Assembly (NCBI GenBank): GCA_964017185.1
Contig: OZ024875.1
Location: 25,553,456-25,617,455, forward strand
Direction: 5' to 3'
Length of the DNA stretch: 64,000 nucleotides
Source of the DNA: Rugalucina vietnamica
Taxonomy: Eukaryota; Mollusca; Bivalvia; Lucinida; Lucinidae
Shown here: piece by piece, positions 46,250 to 61,271 of the stretch
Numbering within the stretch: position 1 is the first letter of the stretch
How the letters are laid out: every line of letters starts with the position of its first letter
The notes under the pieces: generated by a model
The model's input: only the letters and a program-made list of their open reading frames with translations
Databases searched by the model: none
Told to the model about the DNA's origin: nothing
Program-made: the position numbers and the translations under genes

Positions 46250-47045
46250 CCAGTATATAAACGTAATACGCGCCAAAAGTTAATGCACAGACCTGCCCGC
46301 TTTAGATTATGATCATAACCCTGGCTATTAACCCATTTCATTGATTTTATTCATTGTCGCAACATGTATATCAATGCTTGTCTAAGCTTTATTTGAATTT
46401 TCAAAAGGTTTAAACAAATACCTCTTTAGAAATTAAATATTGCAATCGCATTATTAGTGCTTAAGCACATATATAAATGATCGTATCAAAGGTAACAAAA
46501 CATGTAAAGTCACGGTATATAGTGTGTATTTTCTATGCGCAGTAATCCGAGTCGTCGCAGATAAAATCAAGTACATAACCCTGATCAGACTGGGTGTACA
46601 GTGGTTATCGGTGTCATCGCTGTGTATACATACGTACTGCATGTACATTAAATAAGGTGATTTTTAGAATAACAAAAACAGGGACATGTTTGGGCTTCAC
46701 CATCTTTTTTTATCCTTCAGTGGTTGTCCAAAATGCCCTGTAGTTCTTTTTATGCGGTTTTCTTTATTCAAACGTTTAATTAAGATGGGGAAAAACAAAC
46801 AAACCAACAAACGTCTACATGTCAGCTCTCTAGACACATCGACATGTGCATTAACACTTACATATCAAAGGAAATGATCATACACTTCAGTGTACAGATT
46901 GTAGTCTTTAATTGTAACCAGTTTCGTATGAGGAAACAAAATTTTCACCTAACAAGGCTCATTTTGGTTCTCTTTGGTATATTACATACAAGTACATACC
47001 AAACTACTGACATCAATATAGATTATATTTAAAATACAGGGCTTA
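46250..47045. other. no recognised feature
   Basis: AT-rich unique DNA with no coding support. Confidence 0.5.
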
Positions 47046-47168
47046 CAACTGCAAGTACATGTACCTCTCGGCAGTTCTCCCTCACTCTCAACCGCAAGTA
47101 CATGTACCTCTCGGCAGTTCTCCCTCGCTCTCAACCTCAAGTACATTTACCTCACGGCAATTCTTCCT
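47046..47168. repeat. tandem repeat, about 49-bp unit, 2.5 copies
   Basis: Units contain GCAAGTACATGTACCTCTCG and GGCAGTTCTCCCTC; the last copy is diverged and shortened. Confidence 0.85.
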
Positions 47169-47169
47169 A

Positions 47170-47303
47170 AGGGGGCGACCATTTGATTTTTATGGGGAGG
47201 GGGGGGGGTCCTAGATATTTTGGGGGCAAAATTCGGTACTGGATTTTTTCTTCTTTAAAAAATCTTCAAGCTCTCCCACCTCCCAAAAATCAAATGGTCG
47301 CTA
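47170..47303. mobile_element. 134-bp MITE
   Basis: Inverted ends GCGACCATTTGATTTTT and AAAAATCAAATGGTCGC with a G-run and T-rich middle. Confidence 0.8.
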
Positions 47304-48060
47304 TTTAACACCATAAATATGCTACATAACGATATTAGGGCTGTAAGTAGAGATCCGGATCCTTACGCACCGGCGGCTCATGCGATGATTTGATATTTTT
47401 TTACAGAAAGAGCAGTCACTACAAGTGGTGGAAGAATGTGTACCAAGTACTGTCCAAGCAAAGTTACCCTGACGGTATATTAAACTATACTTAAGGAATA
47501 TAGATACGCAACAAACACTTTGGATTACTGTAGGCTTGTTTTGTAATGCCAGACATGTTGTAACTGATGTAATTACATGACATCAGCATCTGAACGTCAA
47601 AGTACAGCAGGCAGAGCCACTATGTCGGTCACGTATGCTTGATGGCGTGCGCATAACCACTTCGACCCACATCAGTACACACTTGAAACAAGACAAGTTA
47701 AAAGCATTTTAAGCAAAACCAATTTTATTGCTTCCAATCTTGTCAAAAGTGATTGCAGAAGTAACCACTGACCTGTTGGTACCATTATGTTATGCTACGT
47801 TTAACGTTTAACGCCACCAACGTCAATACCAAAACAAACGCTAGGCGCCCATTTCTACACGACCTGTGACGTCATTGTTACTTGAATAGCATGTCGTGTT
47901 GTCTCTTGGTTAGACAAATACCGTTTAAGCACAAAAAGGCCCACATCGAATAATCTAAACGACGTTAATTGATCATTATTCATTATTGTGCTTTTTTCAT
48001 TCCGTTCACCAATTTAAACGTAACATGGGATGGAACTCAAGTGTGCAATGACCTCAATCT
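47304..48060. other. no recognised feature
   Basis: Unique intergenic DNA without coding support. Confidence 0.5.
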
Positions 48061-48065
48061 TTATT

Positions 48066-48996
48066 TAAGAAATAGATCAGCTCTAGCAGTGAATTGTTGA
48101 GTGTTTGGAGGTCAGTTGTAAAGAAGATCAAATCACGAGCATAGCGCGAGTGATTTATCTTCTTACAACTGACCGACAAACAGTGAATTATTACTCAACA
48201 ATTCACGCACTTGAGCTGATCTATTTCGATTCTAACACACAATAAACGGATTAAATGTTGCTGAAACCGGCGATATCGTTCAGCTTTCCGCCATTGCATT
48301 GCAGATATCCCGCCAAATATTTGACTGTAATGCTGGTATTTACACACACTTATTACGTTTGTTTAAGAAATAGATCAGCTCTAGCAGTGAATTGTTGAGT
48401 AATAATTCACTGTTTGGAGGTCAGTTGTAAAGAAGATCAAATCACGAGCGCGTAGCGCGAGTGATTTATCTTCTTACAACTGACCGACAAACAGTGAATT
48501 ATTACTCAACAATTCACGCACTTGAGCTGATCTATTTCGATTCTAACACACAATAAACGGAATAAATGTTGCTGAAACCGTCGATATCGTTCAGCTTTCC
48601 GCCATTGCATTGCAGATATCCCGCCAAATATTTGACTGTAATGCTGGTATTTACACACACTTATTACGTATGTTGTGCGCTAAAACGACGTTTCACCGTC
48701 TAACGCTGCTTTGTGGGATAGCTGACGTCACAAATGCCGCAAAGTAACGTCACGCTTATTCGCCCGGTGAAATTATTGCACAATATAACACGTTTTTTTA
48801 CCATTGGCTATATAGGCGAGGTGTGTTAGAATGTGCGCTAAAACGACGTTTCACCGTCTAACGCTGCTTTGTGGGATAGCTGACGTCACAAATGCCGCAA
48901 AGTAACGTCACGCTTATTCGCCCAGTGAAATTGCTGCACAATATAACACGTTTTTTACCATTGGCTATATACTGATAGGCACTGCGAGGTGTGTTA
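48066..48996 (+). mobile_element. palindromic repeat family, copies P2 and P3 in tandem
   Basis: P2 (48067-48362) and P3 (from 48364) both start AAGAAATAGATCAGCTC and contain the hairpin with GAGCGCGTAGCGCGAG or its variant. P2 lacks about 12 bp of one arm (TAATAATTCACT). After P3 a segment of about 160 bp starting GTGCGCTAAAACGACG is duplicated (48674-48832 and 48833-48996). Opposite orientation to P1 at 35727-36196. Confidence 0.85.
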
Positions 48997-48999
48997 GAA

Positions 49000-50006
49000 T
49001 ACACATTATCAAGTCGACGTCAGATAACCAAACGTACACAAAATTTGACATCTTCAACATAGCCCCCGACGTTTACGTCACAAATTTCTTTTTTAATGGA
49101 TATTGACGTTTTGACGTTAATCTTATCAATAAAATGGCGCTTTCTCATTTCATCACATGTCACAAGCAGTCTGCAAGATATTTCTAAAAGAAATGTTACT
49201 AAAACGTCAAATACAGAGAGTGTAGTTGAATTTATATGTGTTGCGTATTTTAATTCCTTAAGTATATACGTATCTTCGGCATGTTTTGAGCAAACTATTT
49301 GTGGAGGTCATTCAGGTTTCGCGAAATATTTAGCTTTCATCGGCTGAGCCATTTCAGCGACCCCTGAAGACTTTGGAAGGATCGATCGAATGGGGTTTGG
49401 GGAAGCTGGGAGAAGGGACACGTATTTTAGAAAGCTGGGAGAGAACTAGTGACCAGCTGCATAAACCTTTGGAGGCTTAGGGAGCAGGGATTTCGGAAGA
49501 AAGCTGGGAAGAAAGGTCATTTTTTTTTCTTTCAAGGAGACCTCCCCATTTGTAGGGTCCGTCAAAAGTAAGATTTCGCCATATTGATGTGCAAACAAGT
49601 TCAATCATAAACAAACACCTGTTTTGATACCCGAAACGGGAAATGCATAACAACACCGAATAGACAGGTATACAGGAGAGCTATTTCCCAAAAGTTTGTC
49701 GCTTACATATTCTCATAACGGAATCAAACCAACCTAAGCCCATGCACAATAGATCGACATAGCTCGTGTGGCGGCTGAAAGTTCTTTTAGATGAAGCATT
49801 TTCGCAAATCATATAGTGATCGGTCTCGAGAGACCGTTCGATATATGATACAAGTCAGAATATGAGGCCTTGGAATGGTAGCGGGTGGGGGTCCCAGTAT
49901 CTCATATCCCTTAACAGTTTTTAGCAAATATCCCCTTGATTTTAGCAAATATCACCAGAGATCACCAGAATTTTGAATCCTTAATATATCCCTAAATATC
50001 CTCCCT
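49000..50006. other. no recognised feature
   Basis: No coding or repeat support. Confidence 0.5.
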
Positions 50007-50181
50007 GCATGGGCGGATCCAGAGGGGGGGGGGACAGGGGGTCCGGACCACCCCCCCACCCCCCCTCGAATTGCCAGATTATTTTTTGCCATGTTGAAAT
50101 TTTCCGTCAGACCCCTTCTGGGAATTTGGACCCCACCCACCCCCTCCCCCCTTCCGGGAAAATTTCCTGGATCCGCGCATG
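50007..50181. mobile_element. MITE related to the one at 16233
   Basis: Inverted ends GCATGGGCGGATCCAG and CTGGATCCGCGCATG with G-rich left and C-rich right interior. The ADPGN-type reading frame is a frequent by-product of this repeat. Confidence 0.75.
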
Positions 50182-50269
50182 TCCCTTGGCCTTTCAGTAT
50201 CCCGTACAATCCCTCTATTTCGGCCTTTATATACCATTAATTATTTTGCCAATACCCCCTATATATACT

Positions 50270-50410
50270 TCCAGGGCTCGGATATGTGATGCTTTACCGA
50301 GAGGAGGTATTTGGTTCGATCCCGGATGTGTCCTTGAGCAAGACACGTAGGCTCCTTGGGCTCCGTCCTGACATTACTGAAAAATAGTAGACTGGGATTT
50401 TAAACCACAA
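50270..50410 (+). mobile_element. tRNA-derived SINE, partial head
   Basis: B-box GGTTCGATCCC followed by GTGTCCTTGAGCAAGACAC and TGGGATTTTAAACCAC, a body shared with the SINE at 54505-54690. The A-box half is diverged. Confidence 0.65.
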
Positions 50411-51269
50411 TTTTTTAGTTGTACTTGCTCGCTTAAAAAGCGTACATAACAGCATAACGAGTTTATACAATGCTATACGTGTGAGTGTTGGGGGTCCCTG
50501 TAAAGATAGAAGATGACAATTGTGCCTTTTTTGTAATGCCATAATGTAGCCTTAAGTGATCGTGGCTCTGAACATGGAGGTACAATCAGAATTTCACTAT
50601 ACCTCCATTGACCACGTCAAACAGTGGGCGAGTGATTCATGATTTCTGGAGATGTGGATCAAATTCTCTACGGTAGACCTGATACTTTCTCGCGAATACT
50701 TTCGTAGTCTAGTCTACATTTTCTCAAAATTTCCCATGAACATGAAATCAGGTAGACTGGAAATCAGGGGATTATAGGGAATTATAATCCTCTCTTACAC
50801 TTCCCTGATAAATTACAGTGGACAATTCGGGGGTGGGGTGCTTGAACCTCTGAACCCCTTAATCACGTATCCAATATATTTTTATTGGATCCGAGCCTTA
50901 ATCTCTACTAATCTACCACGGCTCCAGTCTTTCAGCTTTAACTTTTGATTAATATATACTGTTGGACTGCACCGGGATTTTCTTAATCTGTCTTTCAGTA
51001 TGCATATATACGGTACGATGACTGTTTCTTCGCACCCAAAATTACGCATGACGAGCCTACATCGATTAACATATATTTCGCCCGTTTTAGCTGTGATAAA
51101 TGTGTGAAACGCATTAGAAGTTGGGTACCAGAATTTTTGATCGCCAGCAAATCGATTTTGAAAATCTCCAATCAAAAGCGCCGACGTATCCATGTTTCGG
51201 TAGCTATAGTCACGTTCACCAATAAACTGTTTGCTTTCACGATTTGCTAGGCGACCGCTCTCTGTCTGG

Positions 51270-51278
51270 GTATAAATA
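51270..51278 (+). promoter_or_regulatory. TATA box of the alpha-tubulin gene
   Basis: GTATAAATA lies about 125 bp before the ATG. A start site about 30 bp downstream (about 51300) would give a 5' leader near 100 bases. Placement is by motif and distance only. Confidence 0.6.
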
Positions 51279-51398
51279 ACGTTGTCGGGGGCGGCAAACA
51301 CCATTCAGTGAACTCTCACCATCGACACTTTACGTCTTACGTGAGGTCCGCAGTTTTGTCTTTAATTTGCTTTTCACAGCACTTCAACAACTTTCAAC

Positions 51399-53762
<2,364 letters not shown>

Positions 53763-53989
53763 ACACCTCCCTGAACTATCCGGACTGATGTTGACTGTGA
53801 AATCTTACTTTGAACAAAAACTAACATTCCATAAATCTCGAAAAATCAAGATCAAAAATTTTTTTTGTACATCAGTATTTTTTTTATTCAAAGCATAATA
53901 AGTACTGATACTATGTATTTGCATGTACTTTTTTTGTAAAAGCTGGTTCTTGCAAATATGCTATTTTTGAAGGAAGAAAAGGATAAAAA

Positions 53990-53995
53990 AATAAA
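53990..53995 (+). terminator. polyadenylation signal of alpha-tubulin
   Basis: AATAAA about 230 bp after the stop; no earlier canonical AATAAA is seen in the 3' region. Confidence 0.75.
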
Positions 53996-54398
53996 TCGTT
54001 GGTCAACGTGAAATGCTGTTTAGTTTTGATTATCACTGTTAATCTGTAATACTACAGGTTTTAATACCGAGATTGAATGCATTTAAATGCTGTAAAGCAT
54101 TTTCTACATAGACCGATGAATTGTATGCAGTAGCCTTGTTGTTGAAAGATGCATATACACCTAGATCTCTTTATAACATTGGTCATTACAAACACTGATC
54201 AGTGCCTCAAATTGTCATTTTTAGACTTTTTGCTATATAGGTCTATACTATACACGTTACACTGATAGGATAGCAAACATGGAAATTGGCTTGGAAGCAA
54301 CAAGTGTTATAAAGAGGTTGCAGTGTAATTACATCTGTTCAGTGACAATCCACAAAACTGGAAAGCGATTTAAAAAGCACTGAGCATCACACAGTAAC
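53996..54398. other. no recognised feature
   Basis: Intergenic DNA downstream of tubulin; nothing seen. Confidence 0.5.
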
Positions 54399-54399
54399 T

Positions 54400-54475
54400 G
54401 GGGTAGCACTATGGTCTAGTGGTAGAGTGCCCAACTCGAGACCTGCTAGCACAGAGTTCATATTCCCCATAGCAA
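54400..54475 (+). mobile_element. tRNA-like SINE head
   Basis: TATGGTCTAGTGGTAGAGTG (A-box) with a weak B-box GAGTTCATATTCC. Directly precedes a second, better SINE. Confidence 0.5.
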
Positions 54476-54504
54476 AAATATTTATCCCACAACTGAAAAA
54501 GGAA

Positions 54505-54690
54505 GGGTGGTAGCCTTGTGTTAGAGCATCAGACTCCAGAGTTAATGGGTTCAATCCCCAGTGGGTCACTGAAGTGTCCTTGAGCAAGACATTCACTGAG
54601 AGTTCTAGTTGTTAATACCCAGGAAGCAACTTAGTCCTGGCATGACTGAAAAAATGTTGATTGGGACTAAACCACAAAAGCTTTACTTTA
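54505..54690 (+). mobile_element. tRNA-derived SINE
   Basis: GGTAGCCTTGTGTTAGAGC and GGGTTCAATCCCC form the RNA polymerase III boxes. The body GTGTCCTTGAGCAAGACA and TTGGGACTAAACCAC is shared with 50270-50410. Confidence 0.75.
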
Positions 54691-55109
54691 GACCACTTAA
54701 CTTTCATAGATGGAAATGCTGTCTATGAATGGACAATATTTGTTTGGAATATTTGATGCAGTGTTTAGGAAGGTCAGGGGATGAAAATGTTGTTTGCTCA
54801 GATGGACTGCTCCACTGGATACAGAAACTGACCAGAAAAGCCCTACAATTGTGAAGATTTGGTCATGAAAATATACTGGCAGATTGTCTAAATGTGATAT
54901 CCAACTTTGGTAATGTCTGGTAGTGCCATACAGAAATGGACCAGAAAAGCTCTGTGGTGCAGTTGTGAAAAAAAGCCCATAGTGAAGATTTGGTCATGAA
55001 AATATGCAGAATAAGACTGCTCACCCAAGTTAGCCTTACAAGCTGAGCTCACAAAATCGATGGCCCATAGATTATTTTGAGGAGTATAGGATACCTTTTA
55101 TCTAAGACA
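54691..55109. other. short internal duplication, otherwise featureless
   Basis: ACCAGAAAAGC and GAAGATTTGGTCATGAAAAT occur twice, about 120-150 bp apart. Confidence 0.6.
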
Positions 55110-55578
55110 CTGTTAGCCAGGTTAAAGCCATTACCACTATAATGTCCTGAAAGGTAACATGAACAAAGATTTCATTTCAATGTTAGAAGGCTTATCTTGG
55201 TTGGGTATAGCTAGATTTTGACCTCAAGACGTGTTAGATCAAGTCTACTTGGTAGCACGTGAAAAGATATACTAACAGTACAAATTACTTGCTGTGCATG
55301 CAACCTAAGTGTAACGGAAAACTCTGGCATACTGTTACACTGATCAGGTGAAAGCCAGTACCATTATAATGTCCTGAAAGTAAACATGAACAAAGATTTC
55401 ATTTCAATGTTAGAAGGCTTATCTTGGTTGGGTATAGCTAGATTTTTGACCTCAAGACGTGTTAGAAGATCAAGTCTACTTGGTAGCATGTGAAAAGATA
55501 TACTAACAGTACAAATCACTTGCCGTGTATGCAACCTAAGTGTAACGGAAAACTCGGGCATACTGTTACACTGATTTA
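55110..55578. repeat. tandem duplication of about 235 bp
   Basis: Both units contain TATAATGTCCTGAAAG, CATTTCAATGTTAGAAGGCT and GTGTAACGGAAAACTC in order, with a few differences. Confidence 0.9.
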
Positions 55579-55950
55579 CCTTTCACATGCTACTTCATGG
55601 ACTTGTCAATCTTTTGACGCTGTTTAGGTCAAAATGGAGCTATATATACTTATTCGCAAAAGTACCGCGAAAAAAACTAATACGCTTGTTTTTTCTTTCT
55701 ATATCGCCAAAATTTATTAAAGTGATAACACTGTTAGTCCCATTAATTCTTTCACACAATTAGAAAATCACGACGTTAAGACTTGCCGCGCTAAAAAGTT
55801 ATCCCCCATTTCCATAGCTACAGGGTTAGGATACCTTTAATTACCTTGTAAAAGTTTCCGAACTGATACAAATATTCGAAAGTCGTGGTTGAAACAATCA
55901 AATCGGAAATTTTTGTCTTTTTCGACGCTTTTTTCTTGTACGTAACATGT
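55579..55950. other. no recognised feature
   Basis: No coding or repeat support. Confidence 0.5.
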
Positions 55951-57402
55951 TTTTAGCTCACCTGAGCTGTTGGGCTCACAAAGTGAGCTTATAGGATGGC
56001 CATGATCCGGCATCCGTCCGTCCGTCCACAATTTCAAAGATCTTCTCTGAAACCCCTTGCCAATCAAAGCCAAATTTTATATGAAGCATCAATAGGAAGG
56101 GGGAACCAATGTGTATATAAGAAATCCAGGTCACATGACCATATATGATAGAAACCCTTCAAAAATCTTCTCCAGAACCGGTGGACCGATTTCAACGAAA
56201 CTTGGCATGAAGCATTAATGGCTCAAGCACTACAATGTGTATATAAATCATGACCCTGTGATGACCTTGACCTGTTTTACGGCATGGTCAACATAGGTCG
56301 CCAATGCATACTTTTAAAATGTCATTTAAAGTGAAAGTCTTGCAGGAAATGGGCAGTAGGACTGAATATTAATGATTCTGAAAAAAAGTGGACCCCAGGG
56401 GCTCATGAGCCCCCACCCCGGGGCAATATACATGTATAACTCCATAATATTCAAACGTCTTCTCCTCTGAAACCACTTGGCCAATCAAAGCCAAATTTTG
56501 TGTGAAGCATCAGTAGGAATGGGTAACAAATAAGTATATAAAAATCCAGGTCACATGACCAAGATGGCCGCCATGCCCATATATGGTAGAAACCCTTCAA
56601 AAATCATCATCTCCAGAACCAGTTGACCGATTTCAACGAAGCTTGGCAGGAAGCATCGATGCCTCAAGCACTACAATGTGTATATAAATCATGACCCTGT
56701 GATGACCTTGACCTATTTTACGGCAAGGTCAGCATAGGTCGCCAATGCATTTGAATGGGGAAAACTTTTAAAATGTAATTTAAAGTGAAAATCTTGCAGG
56801 AAATGGGAAGTAGGACTGAATATTAATGATTCTGAAAAAAATTGGACCCCAGGGGCTCGTGTGCCCCCACCCCGGGGCAATATACATGATGTATATTTCC
56901 ATAATATTCAAACGTCTTCTCCTGTGAAACCGCTTGGCCAATCAAAGCCAAATTTTATGTGAAGCATCTATATAAAAGGGGAATCAATGTGTATATAAAC
57001 AATCTAGGTCACATGACAAAGATGGCCGCCATGCCCATATATGGTAAAAACCCATCAAAAATCTTCTCTGAAACCAATAGACTGATTTCAAGGAAACTTG
57101 GCGTGAAGCATCGATGGCCAAAGTACTTCAATGTGTTTATAAATCATGACCCTGTTTATGACATGGTCAACATGGGTTGCCTATGCATTTAAATTGGGAA
57201 AACTGTTAACATGTCATTTGAAGGGAAAAGCCAGCAGGAAATTGGCAAATGGACAGAATATTGAAGATTCTGAAAAAAGAAAATAGCCCAAGGGTTTCAT
57301 CTGCCCCTGCACTGGAGTTAAATACCATAATATTCAAACGTTTATTGGTATATGCAGCAGATCTCAGGTGAGCGTTTACAGGACCATGGGTCCTCTGGTT
57401 TA
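55951..57402 (-). mobile_element. modular tandem-repeat element, GCTCACCTGAG family, reverse orientation
   Basis: Left end TTTTAGCTCACCTGAGC, then CATCCGTCCGTCCGTCC. Three modules of about 430 bp follow with CTCTGAAACC, CATGACC, CATATATGG, GACCTTGACC and, in two of them, CCCCACCCCGGGGCAATATA. The right end is CTCAGGTGAGCGTTTACAGG then ACCATGGGTCCTCTGG. Same termini as 30457-32457 and 60310-61271 but different internal modules. Confidence 0.8.
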
Positions 57403-59220
57403 CTTTTTGACGAAAATTGACGTTTTCTATCAAGCGAATAGACATACTCGAAATCTTTTAGTGCCATAAGATAGCTGTTGACACACTGAACAGACACCTA
57501 CAGAATCAGTTTGAAAGCCCATAGTGTGTCTGTAGTGAACAATAATCACCCTATAGATTCACTGTACGACAGAAAAAGAGAGAGGTAGCTGTCTCCAGTG
57601 GAGTAGCGCATTTTTCGGACAAAATGTGCGCGATAGTGTGGTAAGTATTTTGCGTGTTTTCTGGTAATCGGATTTGTTTATGTGCCACTTTTTTACCTTT
57701 GATTGCTTTTACACATGTATGCGTGTCGTGCTATGGCAAAATTACCACAATAGATGTTTGTAGGAGCATGAGGTAGGCATTCGTTTTCGATGGCAGTCGA
57801 AAAAAAGTCGAAAATCGCAGCATTCTCTGCTAGTTTGACAATCGAGCACTTTTGAAAAAATTGAATGAAACCAGAAATATGCGCCTCCTTGGATCTTTCA
57901 ACATGCCAGATCGCAGTCTGGTGTGATTTGTCTATTTCGAGATTTTTCAGCAATTAGTGACTGTACGGAAGATTAAGAAGAGGTGCGCGATTGGTGCAGT
58001 GGAGTAGATCACACCGTTCATCCAGGTACAACAAACGCGGAATGGTCTTCCAAACGCGGATATGAACACTAGTATTTTGAACAGCGGAGAAAAAAGAGTG
58101 GGTATTTATTATCCTTAATTATAATGAATATCGGCTGAGTTGATTTTTGTTTGACATACAATGAAAAAGTACATAACTTTGCAAATGTTTACCTTAAATT
58201 CCTGTCTCATAAATTCTATTAGTTCGAGAAATTTAGGCTTCTAAATCTGACTTAGATGCGCAAAATGATAAAAATCTTGGTTAGAATGTCTGTAAATCAT
58301 TATTAAAGCACGAAATATGACCAAATTGATGTTTTTCGGAGGATCGGGGATCGCTTCAAGTGTTGGCGTTACAATAAAACACACAAAATTATAGAAAGAG
58401 AAAAAGAACTAATTGAAATTGGGTACTCTCATTTTATATGGTGCAACATACCACGGTTCAAATTCTCAAGCAGGTGAAACAAACTCGGACCATTCGGTGC
58501 AACGAACACGGATGATAAAAACAAATTCTTGCCTTATTTTAAGGAAAACTGGATGTAGTCATTGTTAAAGCCAATTTCTATGGTTTAGAATCCATAGATG
58601 GTTGGTTGAAGACCAATTATGGCTTAATATGGCGTGATAAAACCACAAGGAACGTGGGCTCATGAGCACTTTCACTACGCTTTGGCCACCACATTATGAA
58701 ACCACGTCAACATGTTTTATAGAGCAAAAGGCCCATATCAGGTGCATGTTAACCGAGAAACTGTTCGTGCCTTTGTTTCCGTTCTTTAAATTCGACAATG
58801 AAAAGCCTTAGCTAGCTTTATGAAGTTTGATAGTGTCAGATATAGGCAGAGCTCAAAATGTTTCGCCTTTCATATTCAAACACCAACTAAATTACGCATG
58901 TTTGTAGATTATTACATGTAAAACATATGGTGTAATGTATGGATGCATTTCTTGCGTGGATATATGACCAAGAATATATTTATCATGATTGTCTCTCTCA
59001 CTCTTAAGTGTGGTGAAGTGAAATCTTTTCTAAAAGGTCCTCTATGACAACAAATAAGGAATATAAACATACATAGACTACGTAGATTCAAGAAGAGCAT
59101 TTATTAGTGGTGAAAGAATGTGCCCAACAAACTCGTTACCATGCCTCTGAAAGGCTTTTAATGTGAAAATAATGAGGTTGACCGTCTCTATATGACCTTG
59201 GCTGTTGATCCTGTAGTTTT
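57403..59220. other. no recognised feature
   Basis: Unique DNA. Short frames on both strands show no protein resemblance. Confidence 0.5.
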
Positions 59221-59227
59221 AGTTTAA

Positions 59228-60170
59228 GGATGTTCGCTGCCAATGAAAAAGTATTCAAACTTTTTTTCTAACCACTCTTTTTTGATTCCAAAATACAACA
59301 TAAGACATTTGAAAGCAAAATAAATATAGGGTAGTGTGCATTTTTTCAAGCTACAGGCCTCTGAATGAGACCTCTGAGCATCATGTTTTAAATTTAGTAA
59401 AATTAATTTAATTTTTAATTCTTTGAAACAAACCTGTCTTGAACAAAAATACACCTAGAATGCTTTTAAAAGTCATAATATTTACGTAACGCAAACTATT
59501 TTGGACCAAACGCGTAGAAAAATTTGCAACTTGAAGTGGATGACAAAATTTTACTAGTATTTTTCCAACCCTACCCCCATACTTGAAAAGTCGGAAAAAA
59601 TCATTTTTTGAAATGTGCCAAACCCATATTTGTTTATTCAAACTTTTTCTTGTATTTTCACACAAGATAGAACTTTGTTATATTGTTCGAATAAAAGAAA
59701 GAAATATATAGGGTAGTGTGCATATAAGAGAGAACCAACAACTTGAAAATCACCATTTTCAGCCTTTTTTCAGCTGTTTTGTTTCTTTAAGCCCATTTCA
59801 TAAAACCACCTAAAATTTTAAAACCAGCACACCAAAGACACAAAGACTGACTTAGAAGACCATGTACACATATACTGCAGCTAAAATAAACAAAGAAATA
59901 GTGCAATTAATTTGAAAATGTGTAATATTCAAGTTTAATCTACCCTACCCCCTAAATTTCACTGACAACTAAATTTTTCTGGAAAGTTGCAGAAAATGGG
60001 GTGAAAAAATGAAGTTTCTTAGATTGACAATTTTCATGGCTCGTTCAATGCATATCATCATTATGTATCCAAATATGAAATATTGGGAAAATATCTGCAA
60101 CCGTTTACGAGATATTCAACAAAAGAAAAACCGGAAGTTCCGAAATGTCAAATGTTAGCAGCGAACATCC
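59228..60170. mobile_element. 943-bp TTAA-flanked DNA transposon, nonautonomous
   Basis: Terminal repeats GGATGTTCGCTGC at the left and its complement at the right, bordered by TTAA (59224-59227, 60171-60174). Different ends from the TTAA element at 34023. Contains ATATAGGGTAGTGTGCAT twice. No transposase. Confidence 0.85.
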
Positions 60171-60309
60171 TTAAACATTTTTATTCAGATTCACAAATAA
60201 CATGTCTACATACGTTGGCTGAAGGTACATGACGAAAAGGATTAGAACGAAAGCATAGCTTATAGAGTTCTTCACCATGCACAAGTTGATTCTGTACGCA
60301 ATGAAAGAA

Positions 60310-61271
60310 CAACTAGAGGACCAATGGTCCTGTAAACGCTCACCTGAGACCTGGGATATATACCAATGAACTTGTTTCACTGTTATGGTTATGGACGACC
60401 TATATTGAACTTGCCGTAAAGTACTTCAAGGTCATCACAGGGTCAATTTATATATACATTGTAGTACTCTAGTCCACAATTCTACATGCAAAGTTTTGTT
60501 GAAATTGATCCACCGCATCCGGAGAAGACGGTTTTTGAAGGGTTTTTGCCATATATGGATATGGCGGCCATATTGTTCATGTGACCCGGATTATTTATGT
60601 ATACCACTGTTTCCCCCCCTTCCTATAGATGCTTCATATAAAGTTTGGCTTTGATTGGCTAAGCGGTCTCAGACAGAAGATCTTTGAATATTATGGTTAT
60701 ATTCATGTATGTTACCCAAGGAAGGGGTCAGATCAGCCCCTGTGGTCCATTTTTTTTTCAGAATCATACCTCTTCAGTCTATTTGCCCATTTCATTCAAG
60801 TTTTTCTCTTCATATGATAATTCGACAATTTTCCTGTTTCAAATGCATGGACCATCTATATTGACCTTGCCGTAAAATAGGTCAAGGTCATCACAGGGGC
60901 TTTTTGCTTGTTATAGACATGGTGGCCATTTTGGTAATGTGACCTGGAACATTTATATAAACTTTCGTTCCCCTTTCATATGGATGTCCTACCTGAAGTT
61001 TGGCTTTGATAGGCCAAGCAGTGTTTTTCCCATTGTAAGTCTATGGGCGCTATCTGTTGCCATGGAAACCAGAGTTCTGATCCGACCTGGCCCAAAACCT
61101 GATACAACCTTTCCCCCTCCTCAATGATGCTTTAGATAAAATTTGATCACGATTGGCCTTGTTGTCTTAGAGATATTCAAGTTTGAAAATGTGAACGGAC
61201 GCACGGACGGACACCAGCTCGACTACTATACTATAACCTCACCTTGTGAGCCTTCCGCTCAGGTGAGCTAA
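60310..61271 (+). mobile_element. modular tandem-repeat element, GCTCACCTGAG family
   Basis: Left end AACTAGAGGACCAATGGTCC then GTAAACGCTCACCTGAGACC; right end CACCTTGTGAGCC, then CTCAGGTGAGCTAATAAAC. The inside has two modules of the GACCTTGCCGTAAA type, one diverged block matching part of the 165-bp monomer of 30457-32457 (CCCATTGTAAGTCTATGG, GTTGCCATGGAAACC), and a GGACGCACGGACGG run before the right end. Confidence 0.8.
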
